The position numbers and the translations under genes are program-made. Positions 36,564 to 50,846 of a stretch of DNA of 64,000 nucleotides are shown here, piece by piece. The stretch covers positions 9,052,001 to 9,116,000 of the forward strand of contig OZ176056.1 of assembly GCA_964247055.1 (NCBI GenBank), read 5' to 3'. The stretch's first letter is position 1. The number at the start of each line of letters is the position of its first letter. The notes beneath the pieces are model-generated. The model was not told the DNA's origin, searched no databases, and saw only the letters and a list, made by a program, of their open reading frames with translations. The DNA is from Paragordius varius (lineage: Eukaryota > Nematomorpha).

Positions 36564-39500
36564 TTGAAATTGGATGGTCCAACACGTTCTCCGGAAAATT
36601 GTCTAAAAGACACGATTTTTGTGGACGTCTTTTTTCAAAAAAACCCATTTTTCACACGGGGTGGGCCCGAACTGGGGGCCTATTTCAAATAGCGGGTGAA
36701 GCTATTGTCGGGGCATCTATTCAAGATTATATTTTTTCGATGTTTGGATTCGAATGGGTCTACCGGTTTTCCTGTAGCAGATCACAAAGCCAGCATTTTC
36801 CATTTTTATAAATATATAGATTACTATAAATAATGTTTTATTATCCATATATCTTTTAACATCCTATACATATGATAGATACTCCTTATCAGCAGCTATC
36901 ATCAAAGAAACGGTGGACTAAAATTTTTGCCTTTTAACAGGGAATACGTGGAATCCACATTGAATTTTTACGGTCTCATACCTTAGGCAAAAAATCGATT
37001 AAAAAAATATTTTTGTGGACTTTGTTTTTTTTGAAAAAGGTGGCATTTTACGGGGGGAGCGGGTAAAAAGAGAGACTAATTTTAAAAAGCGAGACGACTA
37101 TGTTCGGCGCAATCGAAAATAACTAAATAAAAATTATATTAGAAATTGGATGGTCCAACACGTTCTCCGGAAAATTGTCTCAAAGACACGATTTTTGTGG
37201 ACGTCTGTTTTCAAAAACACACCCATTTTTCACACGGGGTGGGCCCGAACTGGGGGCCTATTTCAAAAAAACGGGCGAAGCTATTGACGGGGCATTCATT
37301 CAAGATTATATTTTTTCGATGTTTGTATTTGAATGGGTCTACCGGTCCTGTAGCAGATCACAAAGCCAGCATTTTCCATTTTTATAAATATAGATTACTA
37401 TAAATAATGTTTTATTATCCATATATCTTTTAACATCCTATACATATGATAGATACTCCTTATCAGCAGCTATCATCAAAGAAACGGTGGACTAAAAATT
37501 TTGCCTTTTAAGAGGGAATACGTGGAATCCACATTGAATTTTTACGGTCTCATACCTTAGGCAAAAAATCGATTAAAAAAATATTTTTGTGGACTTTGTT
37601 TTTTTTTGAAAAAGGTGGCATTTTACGGGGGGAGCGGGTAAAAAGAGGGACTAAGTTAAAAACGCGAGACGACTATGTTCGGCGCAATCGATAATAACTA
37701 AATAAAAATCATATTTGAAATTGAATGGTCCAACACGTTCTCCGGAAAATTCTCTCAAAGACACGATTTTTGTGGACGTCTGTTTTCATAAAAAACCCAT
37801 TTTTCACATGGGGTGGGCCTGAACTGGGGGGCTATTCAAAAAACGGGCGAAGCTATTGTCGGGGCATTCATTCAAGATTATATTTTTTCGATATTTGGAT
37901 TTTAATGGGTCTACCGGTTTTCCTGTAGCAGATCACAAAGCCAGCATTTTCCATTTTTATAAATATAGATTACTATAAATAATGTTTTATTATCCATATA
38001 TCTTTCAACATCCTATACATATGATAGATACTCCTTACTCAGCAGCTATCGTCAAAGAAACGCTTGACTAAAATTTTTGCCTTTTAAGAGGGAATACGTG
38101 GAATCCACATTGAATTTTTACGGTCTCATACCTTAGGCAAAAAATCGATTAAAACAATATTTTTGTGGACTTTGTTTTTTTTGAAAAAGGTGTCATTTTA
38201 CGGGGGAGCGTGTAAAAAGAGGGACTAAGTTCAAAAAACGATACGACTATGTTCAGCGCGACCGAAAATAAGCAAAAATTATATTTGAAATTGGATGGTC
38301 CAACACGTTCTCCGGAAAATTGTCTAAAAGACACGATTTTTGTGGACGTCTTTTTTCAAAAAAAACCCATTTTTCACACGGGGTGGGCCCGAACTGGGGG
38401 CCTATTTCAAAAAACGGGTGAAGCTATTGTCGGGGTATTCATTCAAGATTATATTTTTTCGATGTTTGGATTTGAATGGGTCTACCGGTTTTCCTGTAGC
38501 AGATCATAAAGCCAGCATTTTCCATTTTTATAAATATATAGATTACTATAAATAATGTTTTATTATCCATATATCTTTTAACATCCTATACATATGATAG
38601 ATACTCCTTATCAGCAGCTATCATCAAAGAAACGGTGGACTAAAATTTTTGCCTTTTAACAGGGAATACGTGGAATCCACATTGAATTTTTACGGTCTCA
38701 TACCTTAGGCAAAAAATCGATTAAAAAAATATTTTTGTGGACTTTGTTTTTTTGAAAAAGGTGGCATTTTACGGGGGGAGCGGGTAAAAAGAGGCCCTAA
38801 ATCAAAAAAGTGAGTCGACTATGTTCGGCGCAATCGAAATTAACTAAATAAAAATCATATTTGAAATTGAATGGTCCAACACGTTCTCCCGAAAATTCTC
38901 TCAAAGACACGATTTTTGTGGACGTCTTTTTTCAAAAAAACCCATTTTTCACATGGGGTTGGCCCGAACTGGGGGTCTATTTCAAAAAACGGGCGAAGCT
39001 ATTGTCGGGGCATTCATTCAAGATTATATTTTTTCGATATTTGGATTTTAATGGGTCTACCGGTTTTCCTGTAGCAGATCACAAAGCCAGCATTTTCCAT
39101 TTTTATAAATATAGATTACTATAAATAATGTTTTATTATCCATATATCTTTCAACATCCTATACATATGATAGATACTCCTTACTCAGCAGCTATCGTCA
39201 AAGAAACGCTTGACTAAAATTGCCTTTTAAAAGGGAATACTAAAAATCCTTATCGAATTTTTACAGTCTCATACCTTGGGCAGAAAAACAATCAAAAAAT
39301 TATTTTTGTGGACTTTTTTTTTTGAAAAAGGTGTCATTTTACGGGGGAGCGTGTAAAAAGAGGGACTAAGTTCAAAAAACGATACGACTATGTTCAGCGC
39401 GACCGAAAATAAGCAAAAATTATATTTGAAATTGGATGGTCCAACACGTTCTCCGGAAAATTGTCTAAAAGACACGATTTTTGTGGACGTCTTTTTTCAA

Positions 39501-39996
39501 AAAAACCCATTTTTCTCACGGGGTGGGCCCGAACTGGGGGCCTATTTCAAAAAACGGGTGAAGCTATTGTCGGGGTATTCATTCAAGATTATATTTTTTC
39601 GATGTTTGGATTTGAATGGGTCTACCGGTTTTCCTGTAGCAGATCATAAAGCCAGCATTTTCCATTTTTATAAATATATAGATTACTATAAATAATGTTT
39701 TATTGTCCATATATCTTTTAACATCCTATACATATGATAGATACTCCTTATCAGCAGCTATCATCAAAGAAACGGTGGACTAAAATTTTTGCCTTTTAAC
39801 AGGGAATATGTGGAATCCATATTGAATTTTTACGGTCTCATAGCTTAGGCAAAAAATCGATTAAAAAAATATTTTTGTGGACTTTGTTTTTTTGAAAAAG
39901 GTGGCATTTTACGGGGGGAGCGGGTAAAAAGAGGCCCTAAATCAAAAAAGTGAGTCGACTATGTTCGGCGCGATCGAAAATAAGCAAAAATTATAT
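36564..39996 (+). repeat. Six units, ~1141-1146-bp dimers in the second part
   Basis: Units start at 36564, 37140, 37715, 38285, 38861 and 39426. Units 36564, 38285 and 39426 are preceded by AAAAAACGATACGACTATG and GCGACCGAAAATAAGC, and have GTCTAAAAGACACG with GTCTTTTTTC. The pairs 37715+38285 and 38861+39426 repeat at 1146 and 1141 bp. Several tails have a 3-bp loss giving CTCCTTATCAGCAGC. 37140 has a 4-bp loss in CCGGTCCTGTAGC. Confidence 0.88.
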
Positions 39997-42860
39997 TTGA
40001 AATTGGATGGTCCAACACGTTCTCCGGAAAATTGTCTCAAAGACACGATTTTTGTGGACGTCTGTTTTCAAAAAAAACCCATTTTTCACATGGGGTTGGC
40101 CCGAACTGGGGGTCTATTTCAAAAAACGGGCGAAGCTATTGTCGGGGCATTCATTCAAGATTATATTTTTTCGATGTTTGGATTTAAATAGGTCTACCGG
40201 TTTTCCTGTATCAGATCACAAAGCCAGCATTTTCCATTTTTATAAATATAGATTACTATAAATAATGTTTTTTTATCCATATATCTTTCAACATCCTATA
40301 CATATGATAGATACTCCTTACTCAGCAGCTATCGTCAAAGAAACGCTTGACTAAAATTTTTGCCTTTTAAGAGGGAATACTAAAAATCGTTACCGAATTT
40401 TTACAGTCACATACCTTGGGCAGAAAAACAATCAAAAAATTATTTTTGTGGACTTTGTTTTTTTTTGAAAAAGGTGGCATTTTACGGGGGGAGCGGGTAA
40501 AAAGAGGGACTAAGTTAAAAAAGCGAGACGACTATGTTCGGCGCAATCGAAATTAACTAAATAAAAATCATATTTGAAATTGAATGGTCCAACACTTTCT
40601 CCGGAAAATTCTCTCAAAGACACGATTTTTGTGGACGTCTGTTTTCAAAAAAAACCATTTTTCACATGGGGTGGGCCCGAACTGGGGGCCTATTTCAAAA
40701 AACGGGTGAAGCTATTGTCGGGGCATTCATTCAAGATTATATTTTTTGGATTTGAATGGGTCTACCGGATTTCCTGTAGCAGATCACAAAGCCAGCATTT
40801 TCCATTTTTATAAATATATAGATTACCATAAATAATGTTTTTTTATCCATATATCTTTTAACATCCTATACATATGATAGATACTCCTTACTCAGCAGCT
40901 ATCATCAAAGAAACGGTGGACTAAAGTTTTGGCCTTTTAACAGGGAATACGTGGAATCCATATTGAATTTTTACGGTCTCATACCTTAGGCAAAAAATCG
41001 ATTAAAAAAATATTTTTGTGGACTTTGTTCTTTGAAAAAGGTGGCATTTTACGGGGGGAGCGGGTAAAAAGAGGCCCTAAATCAAAAAAGTGAATCGACT
41101 ATGTTCAGCGCGATCGAAAATAAGCAAAAATTATATTTGAAATTGGATGGTCCAACACGTTCTCCGGAAAATTCTCTCAAAGACACGATTTTTGTGGGCG
41201 TCTGTTTTCAAAAAAAACCGTTTTTCACACGGAGTGAGCCCGAACTGGGGGCCTATTTTAAAAAACGGGCGAAGCTATTGTCGGGGCATTCATTCAAGAT
41301 TATATTTTTTCGATGTTTGGATTTGAATGGGTCTACCATTTTTCCTGTAGCAGATCACAAAGCCAGCATTTTCCATTTTTATAAATATATAGATTTCTAT
41401 AAATAATGTTTTATTATCCATATATCTTTTAACATCCTATACATATGATAGATACTCCTTACTCAGCAGCTATCATCAAAGAAACGGTGGACTAAAATTT
41501 TTGCCTTTTAACAGGGAATACGTGGAATCCACATTGAATTTTTACGGTCTCATACCTTAGGCAAAAAATCGATTAAAAAAATATTTTTGTGGACTTTGTT
41601 TTTTTGAAAAAGGTGGCATTTTACGGGGGGAGCGGGTAAAAAGAGGCCCTAAATCAAAAAAGTGAGTCGACTATGTTCGGCGCAATCGAAATTAACTAAA
41701 TAAAAATCATATTTGAAATTGAATGGTCCAACACGTTCTCCGGAAAATTCTCTCAAAGACACGATTTTTGTGGACGTCTTTTTTCAAAAAAACCCATTTT
41801 TCACATGGGGTTGGCCCGAACTGGGGGTCTATTTCAAAAAACGGGCGAAGCTATTGTCGGGGCATTCATTCAAGATTATATTTTTCCGATGTTTGGATTT
41901 AAATAGGTCTACCGGTTTTCCTGTAGCAGATCACAAAGCCAGCATTTTCCATTTTTATAAATATATAGATTACTATAAATAATGTTTTGTTATCCATATA
42001 TCTTTTAACATCCTATACATATGATAGATACTCCTTACTCAGCAGCTATCGTCAAAGAAACGCTTGACTAAAATTTTTGCCTTTTAAGAGGGAATACTAA
42101 AAATCGTTACCGAATTTTTACAGTCACATACCTTGGGCAGAAAAACAATCAAAAAATTATTTTTGTGGACTTTGTTTTTTTTTGAAAAAGGTGGCATTTT
42201 ACGGGGGGAGCGGGTAAAAAGAGGGACTAAGTTAAAAAAGCGAGACGACTATGTTCGGCGCAATCGAAATTAACTAAATAAAAATCATATTTGAAATTGA
42301 ATGGTCCAACACTTTCTCCGGAAAATTCTCTCAAAGACACGATTTTTGTGGACGTCTGTTTTCAAAAAAAACCATTTTTCACATGGGGTGGGCCCGAACT
42401 GGGGGCCTATTTCAAAAAACGGGTGAAGCTATTGTCGGGGCATTCATTCAAGATTATATTTTTTGGATTTGAATGGGTCTACCGGATTTCCTGTAGCAGA
42501 TCACAAAGCCAGCATTTTCCATTTTTATAAATATATAGATTACCATAAATAATGTTTTTTTATCCATATATCTTTTAACATCCTATACATATGATAGATA
42601 CTCCTTACTCAGCAGCTATCATCAAAGAAACGGTGGACTAAAGTTTTGGCCTTTTAACAGGGAATACGTGGAATCCATATTGAATTTTTACGGTCTCATA
42701 CCTTAGGCAGAAAAACAATCAAAAAATTATTTTTGTGGACTTTGTTTTTTTTTGAAAAAGATGGCATTTTACGGGGGGAGCGGGTAAAAAGAGGGACTAA
42801 GTTAAAAAAGCGAGACGACTATGTTCGGCGCAATCGAAAATAACTAAATAAAAATCATAT
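39997..42860 (+). repeat. 1716-bp trimeric higher-order repeat, incomplete second copy
   Basis: Units start at 39997, 40574, 41137, 41713 and 42291. 39997/41713 and 40574/42291 match at 1716-1717 bp. Shared markers are GGATTTAAATAGGTC (39997, 41713), CAACACTTTCTCC and ATTTTTTGGATTTGAATGG (40574, 42291), and AAAGTTTTGGCC in the tails. After 42291 the tail switches to another class at about 42708. Confidence 0.9.
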
Positions 42861-45745
42861 TTGAAATTGAATGGTCCAACACGTTCTCCGGAAAATTCTC
42901 TCAAAGACACGATTTTTGTGGACGTCTGTTTTCAAAAAAACCCATTTTTCACACGGGGTGGGCCCGAACTGTGGGCCTATTTCAAAAAACGGGTGAAGCT
43001 ATTGACGGGGCATTCATTCAAGATTATATTTTTTCGATGTTTGTATTTGAATGGGTCTACCGGTTTTCCTGTAGCAGATCACAAAGCCAGCATTTTCCAT
43101 TTTTATAAATATATAGATTTCTATAAATAATGTTTTATTATCCATATATCTTTTAACATCCTATACATATGATAGATACTCCTTACTCAGCAGCTATCGT
43201 CAAAGAAACGCTTGACTTAAATTTTTGCCTTTTAAGAAGGAATACTAAAAATACTTATCGTATTTACAGTCTCATACCTTGGGCAGAAAAACAATCAAAA
43301 AATTATTTTTGTGGACTTTGTTTTTTTTTTGAAAAAGGTGGCATTTTACGGGGGGAGCGGGTAAAAAGAGGGACTAAGTTAAAAAAGCGAGACGACTATG
43401 TTCGGCGCAATCGAAAATAACTAAATAAAAATCATATTTGAAATTGAATGGTCCAACACGTTCTCCGGAAAATTCTCTCAAAGACACGATTTTTGTGGAC
43501 GTCTGTTTTCAAAAAAAAAACGTTTTTCACACGGAGTGAGCCCGAACTGGGGGCCTATTTCAAAAAACGGGCGAAGCTATTGTCGGGGCATTCATTCAAG
43601 ATTATACTTTTTCGATATTTGGATTTGAATGGGTCTACCGGTTTTCCTGTAGCAGATCACAAAGCCAGCATTTTCCATTTTTATAAATATAGATTACTAT
43701 AAATAATGTTTTATTATCCATATATTTTTCAACATCCTATACATATGATAGATACTCCTTACTCAGCAGCTATCGTCAAAGAAACGCTTGACTAATATTT
43801 TTGCCATTTAAGAAGGAATACTAAAAATCCTTATCGAATTTTTACAGTCTCATACCTTGGGCAGAAAAACAATCAAAAAATTATTTTTGTGGACTTTGTT
43901 TTTTTTTTGAAAAAGGTGGCATTTTGTGGGAGCGGGTAAAAAGAGGGACTAAGTTAAAAAAGCGAGACGACTATGTTTGGCGCAATCGAAAATAACTAAA
44001 TAAAAATCATATTTGAAATTGAATGGTCCAACACGTTCTCCGGAAAATTGTCTCAAAGACACGATTTTTGTGGACGTCTGTTTTCAAAAACACACCCATT
44101 TTTCACACGGGGTAGGCCCGAACTGGGGGCCTATTTCAAAAAACGGGTGAAGCTATTGACGGGGCATTCATTCAAGATTATATTTTTTCGATGTTTGTAT
44201 TTGAATGGGTCTACCGGTTTTCCTGTAGCAGATCACAAAGCCAGCATTTTCCATTTTTATAAATATATAGATTTCTATAAATAATGTTTTATTATCCATA
44301 TATCTTTTAACATCCTATACATATGATAGATACTCCTTACTCAGCAGCTATCGTCAAAGAAACGCTTGACTTAAATTTTTGCCTTTTAAGAAGGAATACT
44401 AAAAATACTTATCGTATTTACAGTCTCATACCTTGGGCAGAAAAACAATCAAAAAATTATTTTTGTGGACTTTGTTTTTTTTTTGAAAAAGGTGGCATTT
44501 TACGGGGGGAGCGGGTAAAAAGAGGGACTAAGTTAAAAAAGCGAGACGACTATGTTCGGCGCAATCGAAAATAACTAAATAAAAATCATATTTGAAATTG
44601 AATGGTCCAACACGTTCTCCGGAAAATTCTCTCAAAGACACGATTTTTGTGGACGTCTGTTTTCAAAAAAAAAACGTTTTTCACACGGAGTGAGCCCGAA
44701 CTGGGGGCCTATTTCAAAAAACGGGCGAAGCTATTGTCGGGGCATTCATTCAAGATTATACTTTTTCGATATTTGGATTTGAATGGGTCTACCGGTTTTC
44801 CTGTAGCAGATCACAAAGCCAGCATTTTCCATTTTTATAAATATAGATTACTATAAATAATGTTTTATTATCCATATATTTTTCAACATCCTATACATAT
44901 GATAGATACTCCTTACTCAGCAGCTATCGTCAAAGAAACGCTTGACTAATATTTTTGCCATTTAAGAAGGAATACTAAAAATCCTTATCGAATTTTTACA
45001 GTCTCATACCTTGGGCAGAAAAACAATCAAAAAATTATTTTTGTGGACTTTGTTTTTTTTTTGAAAAAGGTGGCATTTTGTGGGAGCGGGTAAAAAGAGG
45101 GACTAAGTTAAAAAAGCGAGACGACTATGTTTGGCGCAATCGAAAATAACTAAATAAAAATCATATTTGAAATTGAATGGTCCAACACGTTCTCCGGAAA
45201 ATTGTCTCAAAGACACGATTTTTGTGGACGTCTGTTTTCAAAAACACACCCATTTTTCACACGGGGTAGGCCCGAACTGGGGGCCTATTTCAAAAACACG
45301 GGCGAAGCTATTGACGGGGCATTCATTCAAGATTATATTTTTTCGATGTTTGTATTTGAATGGATCTACCGGTTTTCCTGTAGCAGATCACAAAGCCAGC
45401 ATTTTCCATTTTTATAAATATATAGATTTCTATAAATAATGTTTTATTATCCATATATCTTTTAACATCCTATACATATGATAGATACTCCTTACTCAGC
45501 AGCTATCGTCAAAGAAACGCTTGACTAAAATTTTTGCCTTTTAAGAAGGAATACTAAAAATCCTTATCGAATTTTTACAGTCTCATACCTTGGGGAGAAA
45601 AACAATCAAAAAATTATTTTTGTGGACTTTGTTTTTTTTTTGAAAAAGGTGGTTTACGGGGGGAGCGGGTAAAAAGAGGGACTAAGTTAAAAAAGCGAGA
45701 CGACTATGTTCGGCGCAATCGAAAATAACTAAATAAAAATTATAT
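42861..45745 (+). repeat. 1154-bp dimers, second occurrence
   Basis: Units start at 42861, 43438, 44013, 44592 and 45167. 43438 and 44592 are near-identical to 1098 and 2252. 42861 and 44013 share the ATACTTATCGTATTTACAG tail, and 45167 matches 2827 with a different GAACTGGGGGCC patch. The block starts the second super-repeat copy. Its first unit is a recombinant with a GAACTGTGGGCC/GACGGGG subunit A. Confidence 0.9.
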
Positions 45746-48700
45746 TAGAAATTGGATGATCCAACACGTTCTCCGGAAAATTGTCTCAAAGACACGATTT
45801 TTGTGGACGTCTGTTTTCAAAAAAACCCATTTTTCACACGGGGTGGGCCCGAACTGTGGGCCTATTTCAAAAAACGGGTGAAGCTATTGACGGGGCATTC
45901 ATTCAAGATTATATTTTTTCGATGTTTGTATTTGAATGGGTCTACCGGTTTTCCTGTAGCAGATCACAAAGCCAGCATTTTCCATTTTTATAAATATATA
46001 GATTTCTATAAATAATGTTTTATTATCCATATATCTTTTAACATCCTATACATATGATAGATACTCCTTACTCAGCAGCTATCGTCAAAGAAACGCTTGA
46101 CTTAAATTTTTGCCTTTTAAGAAGGAATACTAAAAATCCTTATCGAATTTTTACAGTCTCATACCTTGGGGAGAAAAACAATCAAAAAATTATTTTTGTG
46201 GACTTTGTTTTTTTTTTGAAAAAGGTGGTTTACGGGGGGAGCGGGTAAAAAGAGGGACTAAGTTAAAAAAGCGAGACGACTATGTTCGGCGCAATCGAAA
46301 ATAACTAAATAAAAATTATATTAGAAATTGGATGATCCAACACGTTCTCCGGAAATTTGTCTCAAAGACACGATTTTTGTGGACGTCTGTTTTCAAAAAA
46401 ACCCATTTTTCACACGGGGTGGGCCCGAACTGTGGGCCTATTTCAAAAAACGGGTGAAGCTATTGTCGGGGCATTCATCCAAGATTATATTTTTTCGATG
46501 TTTGGATTTGAATGGGTCTACCGGTTTTCCTGTAGCAGATCACAAAGCCAGCATTTTCCATTTTTATAAATATATAGATTACTATAAATAATGTTTTATT
46601 ATCCATATATCTTTTAACATCCTATACATATGATAGATACTCCTTACTCAGCAGCTATCATCAAAGAAACGGTGGACTAAAATTTTTGCCTTTTAACAGG
46701 GAATACGTGGAATCCACATTGAATTTTTACGGTCTCATACCTTAGGCAAAAAATCGATTAAAAAAATATTTTTGTGGACTTTGTTTTTTTTGAAAAAGGT
46801 GGCATTTTACGGGGGGAGCGGGTAAAAAGAGAGACTAATTTTAAAAAGCGAGACGACTATGTTCGGCGCAATCGAAAATAACTAAATAAAAATTATATTA
46901 GAAATTGGATGGTCCAACACGTTCTCCGGAAAATTGTCTCAAAGACACGATTTTTGTGAACGTCTGTTTTCAAAAACACACCCATTTTTCACACGGGGTG
47001 GGCCCGAACTGGGGGCCTATTTCAAAAACACGGGCGAAGCTATTGACGGGGCATTCATTCAAGATTATATTTTTTCGATGTTTGTATTTGAATGGATCTA
47101 CCGGTTTTCCTGTAGCAGATCACAAAGCCAGCATTTTCCATTTTTATAAATATATAGATTTCTATAAATAATGTTTTATTATCCATATATCTTTTAACAT
47201 CCTATACATATGATAGATACTCCTTACTCAGCAGCTATCGTCAAAGAAACGCTTGACTAAAATTTTTGCCTTTTAAGAAGGAATACTAAAAATCCTTATC
47301 GAATTTTTACAGTCTCATACCTTGGGGAGAAAAACAATCAAAAAATTATTTTTGTGGACTTTGTTTTTTTTTTGAAAAAGGTGGTTTACGGGGGGAGCGG
47401 GTAAAAAGAGGGACTAAGTTAAAAAAGCGAGACGACTATGTTCGGCGCAATCGAAAATAACTAAATAAAAATTATATTAGAAATTGGATGATCCAACACG
47501 TTCTCCGGAAAATTGTCTCAAAGACACGATTTTTGTGGACGTCTGTTTTCAAAAAAACCCATTTTTCACACGGGGTGGGCCCGAACTGTGGGCCTATTTC
47601 AAAAAACGGGTGAAGCTATTGACGGGGCATTCATTCAAGATTATATTTTTTCGATGTTTGTATTTGAATGGGTCTACCGGTTTTCCTGTAGCAGATCACA
47701 AAGCCAGCATTTTCCATTTTTATAAATATATAGATTTCTATAAATAATGTTTTATTATCCATATATCTTTTAACATCCTATACATATGATAGATACTCCT
47801 TACTCAGCAGCTATCGTCAAAGAAACGCTTGACTTAAATTTTTGCCTTTTAAGAAGGAATACTAAAAATCCTTATCGAATTTTTACAGTCTCATACCTTG
47901 GGGAGAAAAACAATCAAAAAATTATTTTTGTGGACTTTTTTTTTTTTTGAAAAAGGTGGTTTACGGGGGGAGCGGGTAAAAAGAGGGACTAAGTTAAAAA
48001 AGCGAGACGACTATGTTCGGCGCAATCGAAAATAACTAAATAAAAATTATATTAGAAATTGGATGATCCAACACGTTCTCCGGAAATTTGTCTCAAAGAC
48101 ACGATTTTTGTGGACGTCTGTTTTCAAAAAAACCCATTTTTCACACGGGGTGGGCCCGAACTGTGGGCCTATTTCAAAAAACGGGTGAAGCTATTGTCGG
48201 GGCATTCATCCAAGATTATATTTTTTCGATGTTTGGATTTGAATGGGTCTACCGGTTTTCCTGTAGCAGATCACAAAGCCAGCATTTTCCATTTTTATAA
48301 ATATATAGATTACTATAAATAATGTTTTATTATCCATATATCTTTTAACATCCTATACATATGATAGATACTCCTTACTCAGCAGCTATCATCAAAGAAA
48401 CGGTGGACTAAAATTTTTGCCTTTTAACAGGGAATACGTGGAATCCACATTGAATTTTTACGGTCTCATACCTTAGGCAAAAAATCGATTAAAAAAATAT
48501 TTTTGTGGACTTTGTTTTTTTTGAAAAAGGTGGCATTTTACGGGGGGAGCGGGTAAAAAGAGAGACTAATTTTAAAAAGCGAGACGACTATGTTCGGCGC
48601 AATCGAAAATAACTAAATAAAAATTATATTAGAAATTGGATGGTCCAACACGTTCTCCGGAAAATTGTCTCAAAGACACGATTTTTGTGAACGTCTGTTT

Positions 48701-49209
48701 TCAAAAACACACCCATTTTTCACACGGGGTGGGCCCGAACTGGGGGCCTATTTCAAAAAAACGGGCGAAGCTATTGACGGGGCATTCATTCAAGATTATA
48801 TTTTTTCGATGTTTGTATTTGAATGGGTCTACCGGTTTTCCTGTAGCAGATCACAAAGCCAGCATATTCCATTTTTATAAATATATAGATTTCTATAAAT
48901 AATGTTTTATTATCCATATATCTTTTAACATCCTATACATATGATAGATACTCCTTACTCAGCACCTATCGTCAAAGAAACGCTTGACTAAAATTTTTGC
49001 CTTTTAAGAAGGAATACTAAAAACCTTATCGAATTTTTACAGTCTCATACCTTGGGCAGAAAAACAATCAAAAAATTATTTTTGTGGACTTTGTTTTTTT
49101 TTGAAAAAGGTGGCATTTTACGGGGGGAGCGGGTAAAAAGAGGGACTAAGTTAAAAACGCGAGACGACTATGTTCGGCGCAATCGATAATAACTAAATAA
49201 AAATCATAT
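45746..49209 (+). repeat. 1732-bp trimeric higher-order repeat, two clean copies
   Basis: Units start at 45746, 46322, 46899 and 47478, 48053, 48630, in the order P Q R P Q R as defined for 3406-7446. The period is exactly 1732 bp. It matches the upstream copy except for the single extra P unit there. The last R unit shows CATATTCCATTTT and the AGCACCTATCGTC tail, as at 6867. Confidence 0.93.
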
Positions 49210-50349
49210 TTGAAATTGAATGGTCCAACACGTTCTCCGGAAAATTCACTCAAAGACACGATTTTTGTGGACGTCTGTTTTCATAAAAAACCCATTTTTC
49301 ACATGGGGTGGGCCCGAACTGGGGGCCTATTCAAAAAACGGGCGAAGCTATTGTCGGGGCATTCATTCAAGATTATATTTTTTCGATATTTGTATTTTAA
49401 TGGGTCTACCGGTTTTCCTGTAGCAGATCACAAAGCCAGCATTTTCCATTTTTATAAATATAGATTACTATAAATAATGTTTTATTATCCATATATCTTT
49501 CAACATCCTATACATATGATAGATACTCCTTACTCAGCAGCTATCGACAAAGAAACGCTTGACTAAAATTTTTGCCTTTTAAGAGGGAATACTAAAAATT
49601 CTTATCGAATTTTTACAGTCTCATACCTTGGGCAGAAAAACAATCAAAAAATTATTTTTGTGGACTTTTTTTTTGAAAAAGGTGTCATTTTACGGGGGGA
49701 GCGTGTAAAAAGAGGGACTAAGTTCAAAAAACGATACGACTATGTTCAGCGCGACCGAAAATAAGCAAAAATTATATTTGAAATTGGATGGTCCAACACG
49801 TTCTCCGGAAAATTGTCTAAAAGACACGATTTTTGTGGACGTCTTTTTTCAAAAAAACCCATTTTTCACACGGGGTGGGCCCGAACTGGGGGCCTATTTC
49901 AAAAAACGGGCGAGCTATTGTAGGGGCATTCATTCAAGATTATATTTTTTCGATGTTTGTATTTGAATGGGTCTACCGGTTTTCCTGTAGCAGATCACAA
50001 AGCCAGCATTTTCCATTTTTATAAATATATAGATTACTATAAATAATGTTTTATTATATATATATCTTTTAACATCCTATACATATGATAGATACTCCTT
50101 CAGCAGCTATAATCAAAGAAACGCTTGACTAAAATTTTTGCCTTTAAAGAGGAATACTAAAAATCCTTATCGAATTTTTACAGTCTCATACCTTGGGCAG
50201 AAAAACAATCAAAAAATTATTTTTGTGGACTTTGTTTTTTTTTGATAAAGGTGGCATTTTACGTTGGGAGCGGGTAAAAAGAGGGACTAAGTTAAAAAAG
50301 CGAGACGACTATGTTCGGCGCAATCGAAAATAACTAAATAAAATCATAT
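49210..50349 (+). repeat. Two units (49210, 49778) preceding the damaged unit
   Basis: 49210 matches 7447 in its first half but keeps a normal TTTTAAGAGGG tail. 49778 is of the 38285/39426 type (ACGATACGACTATG, GTCTAAAAGACACG), with AACGGGCGAGCTATTGTAGG, a TATATATATATC tail and TTTAAAGAGG plus GATAAAGGTGGC. The two together explain the chimeric unit at 7447. Confidence 0.87.
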
Positions 50350-50846
50350 TTGAAATTGAATGGTCCAACACGTTCTCCGGAAATACACGATTTTTGTGGA
50401 CTTCTGTTTTCAAAAAAAACCGTTTTTCACACGGGGTGGGCCCGAACTGGGGGCCTATTTCAAAAAACGGGCGAAGCTATTGTCGGGACATTTATTAAAG
50501 ATTATTTCGATATTTGGATTTGATTGATTCACCGGTTTTCCGGAAACACTTCACAAAGTTACATGAAAAATCATTTTTAGCGGGTAGCTCCTTACCCAGC
50601 AGCTATCATCAAAGAAACGTTGGACTAAAATTTTTGCCTTTTAACAGGGAATACGTGGAATCCATATTGAATTTTTACGGTCTCATACCTTAAGCAAAAA
50701 ATCGATTAAAAAAAATATTTTTGTGGACTTTGTTTTTTTGAAAAAGGTGGCATTTTACGTTGGGAGCGGGTAAAAAGAGGGACTAAGATAAAAAAGCGAG
50801 ACGACTATGTTCGGCGCAATCGAAAATAACTAAACAAAAATTATAT
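50350..50846 (+). repeat. Diverged, shortened satellite unit (497 bp)
   Basis: The first ~140 bp are ordinary (CCGGAAATACACG class). From about 50490 the sequence departs strongly: GATTATTTCGATATTTGG, TTGATTGATTCACCGG, CCGGAAACACTTCACAAAG, TTACATGAAAAATC, TTTTTAGCGGGTAGCTCC, then CCAGCAGCTATCATC, where it rejoins the family. The A-B anchor spacing is 126 bp instead of about 195 bp. The TATAAATATATAG, TTTTATTATCC and CATATGATAG motifs are missing. No other unit in the window has this sequence. Confidence 0.93.

Noticed and set aside
38149-38334. Minus-strand open frames at 38149-38334 and 39269-39475
   Set aside because: They are reverse-strand reads of ordinary unit sequence, opened by local point variants.
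50490-50612. Transposon insertion in the diverged unit
   Set aside because: The unit is shorter, not longer, than normal. There are no terminal repeats or target-site duplication, and part of the odd sequence still resembles the satellite.
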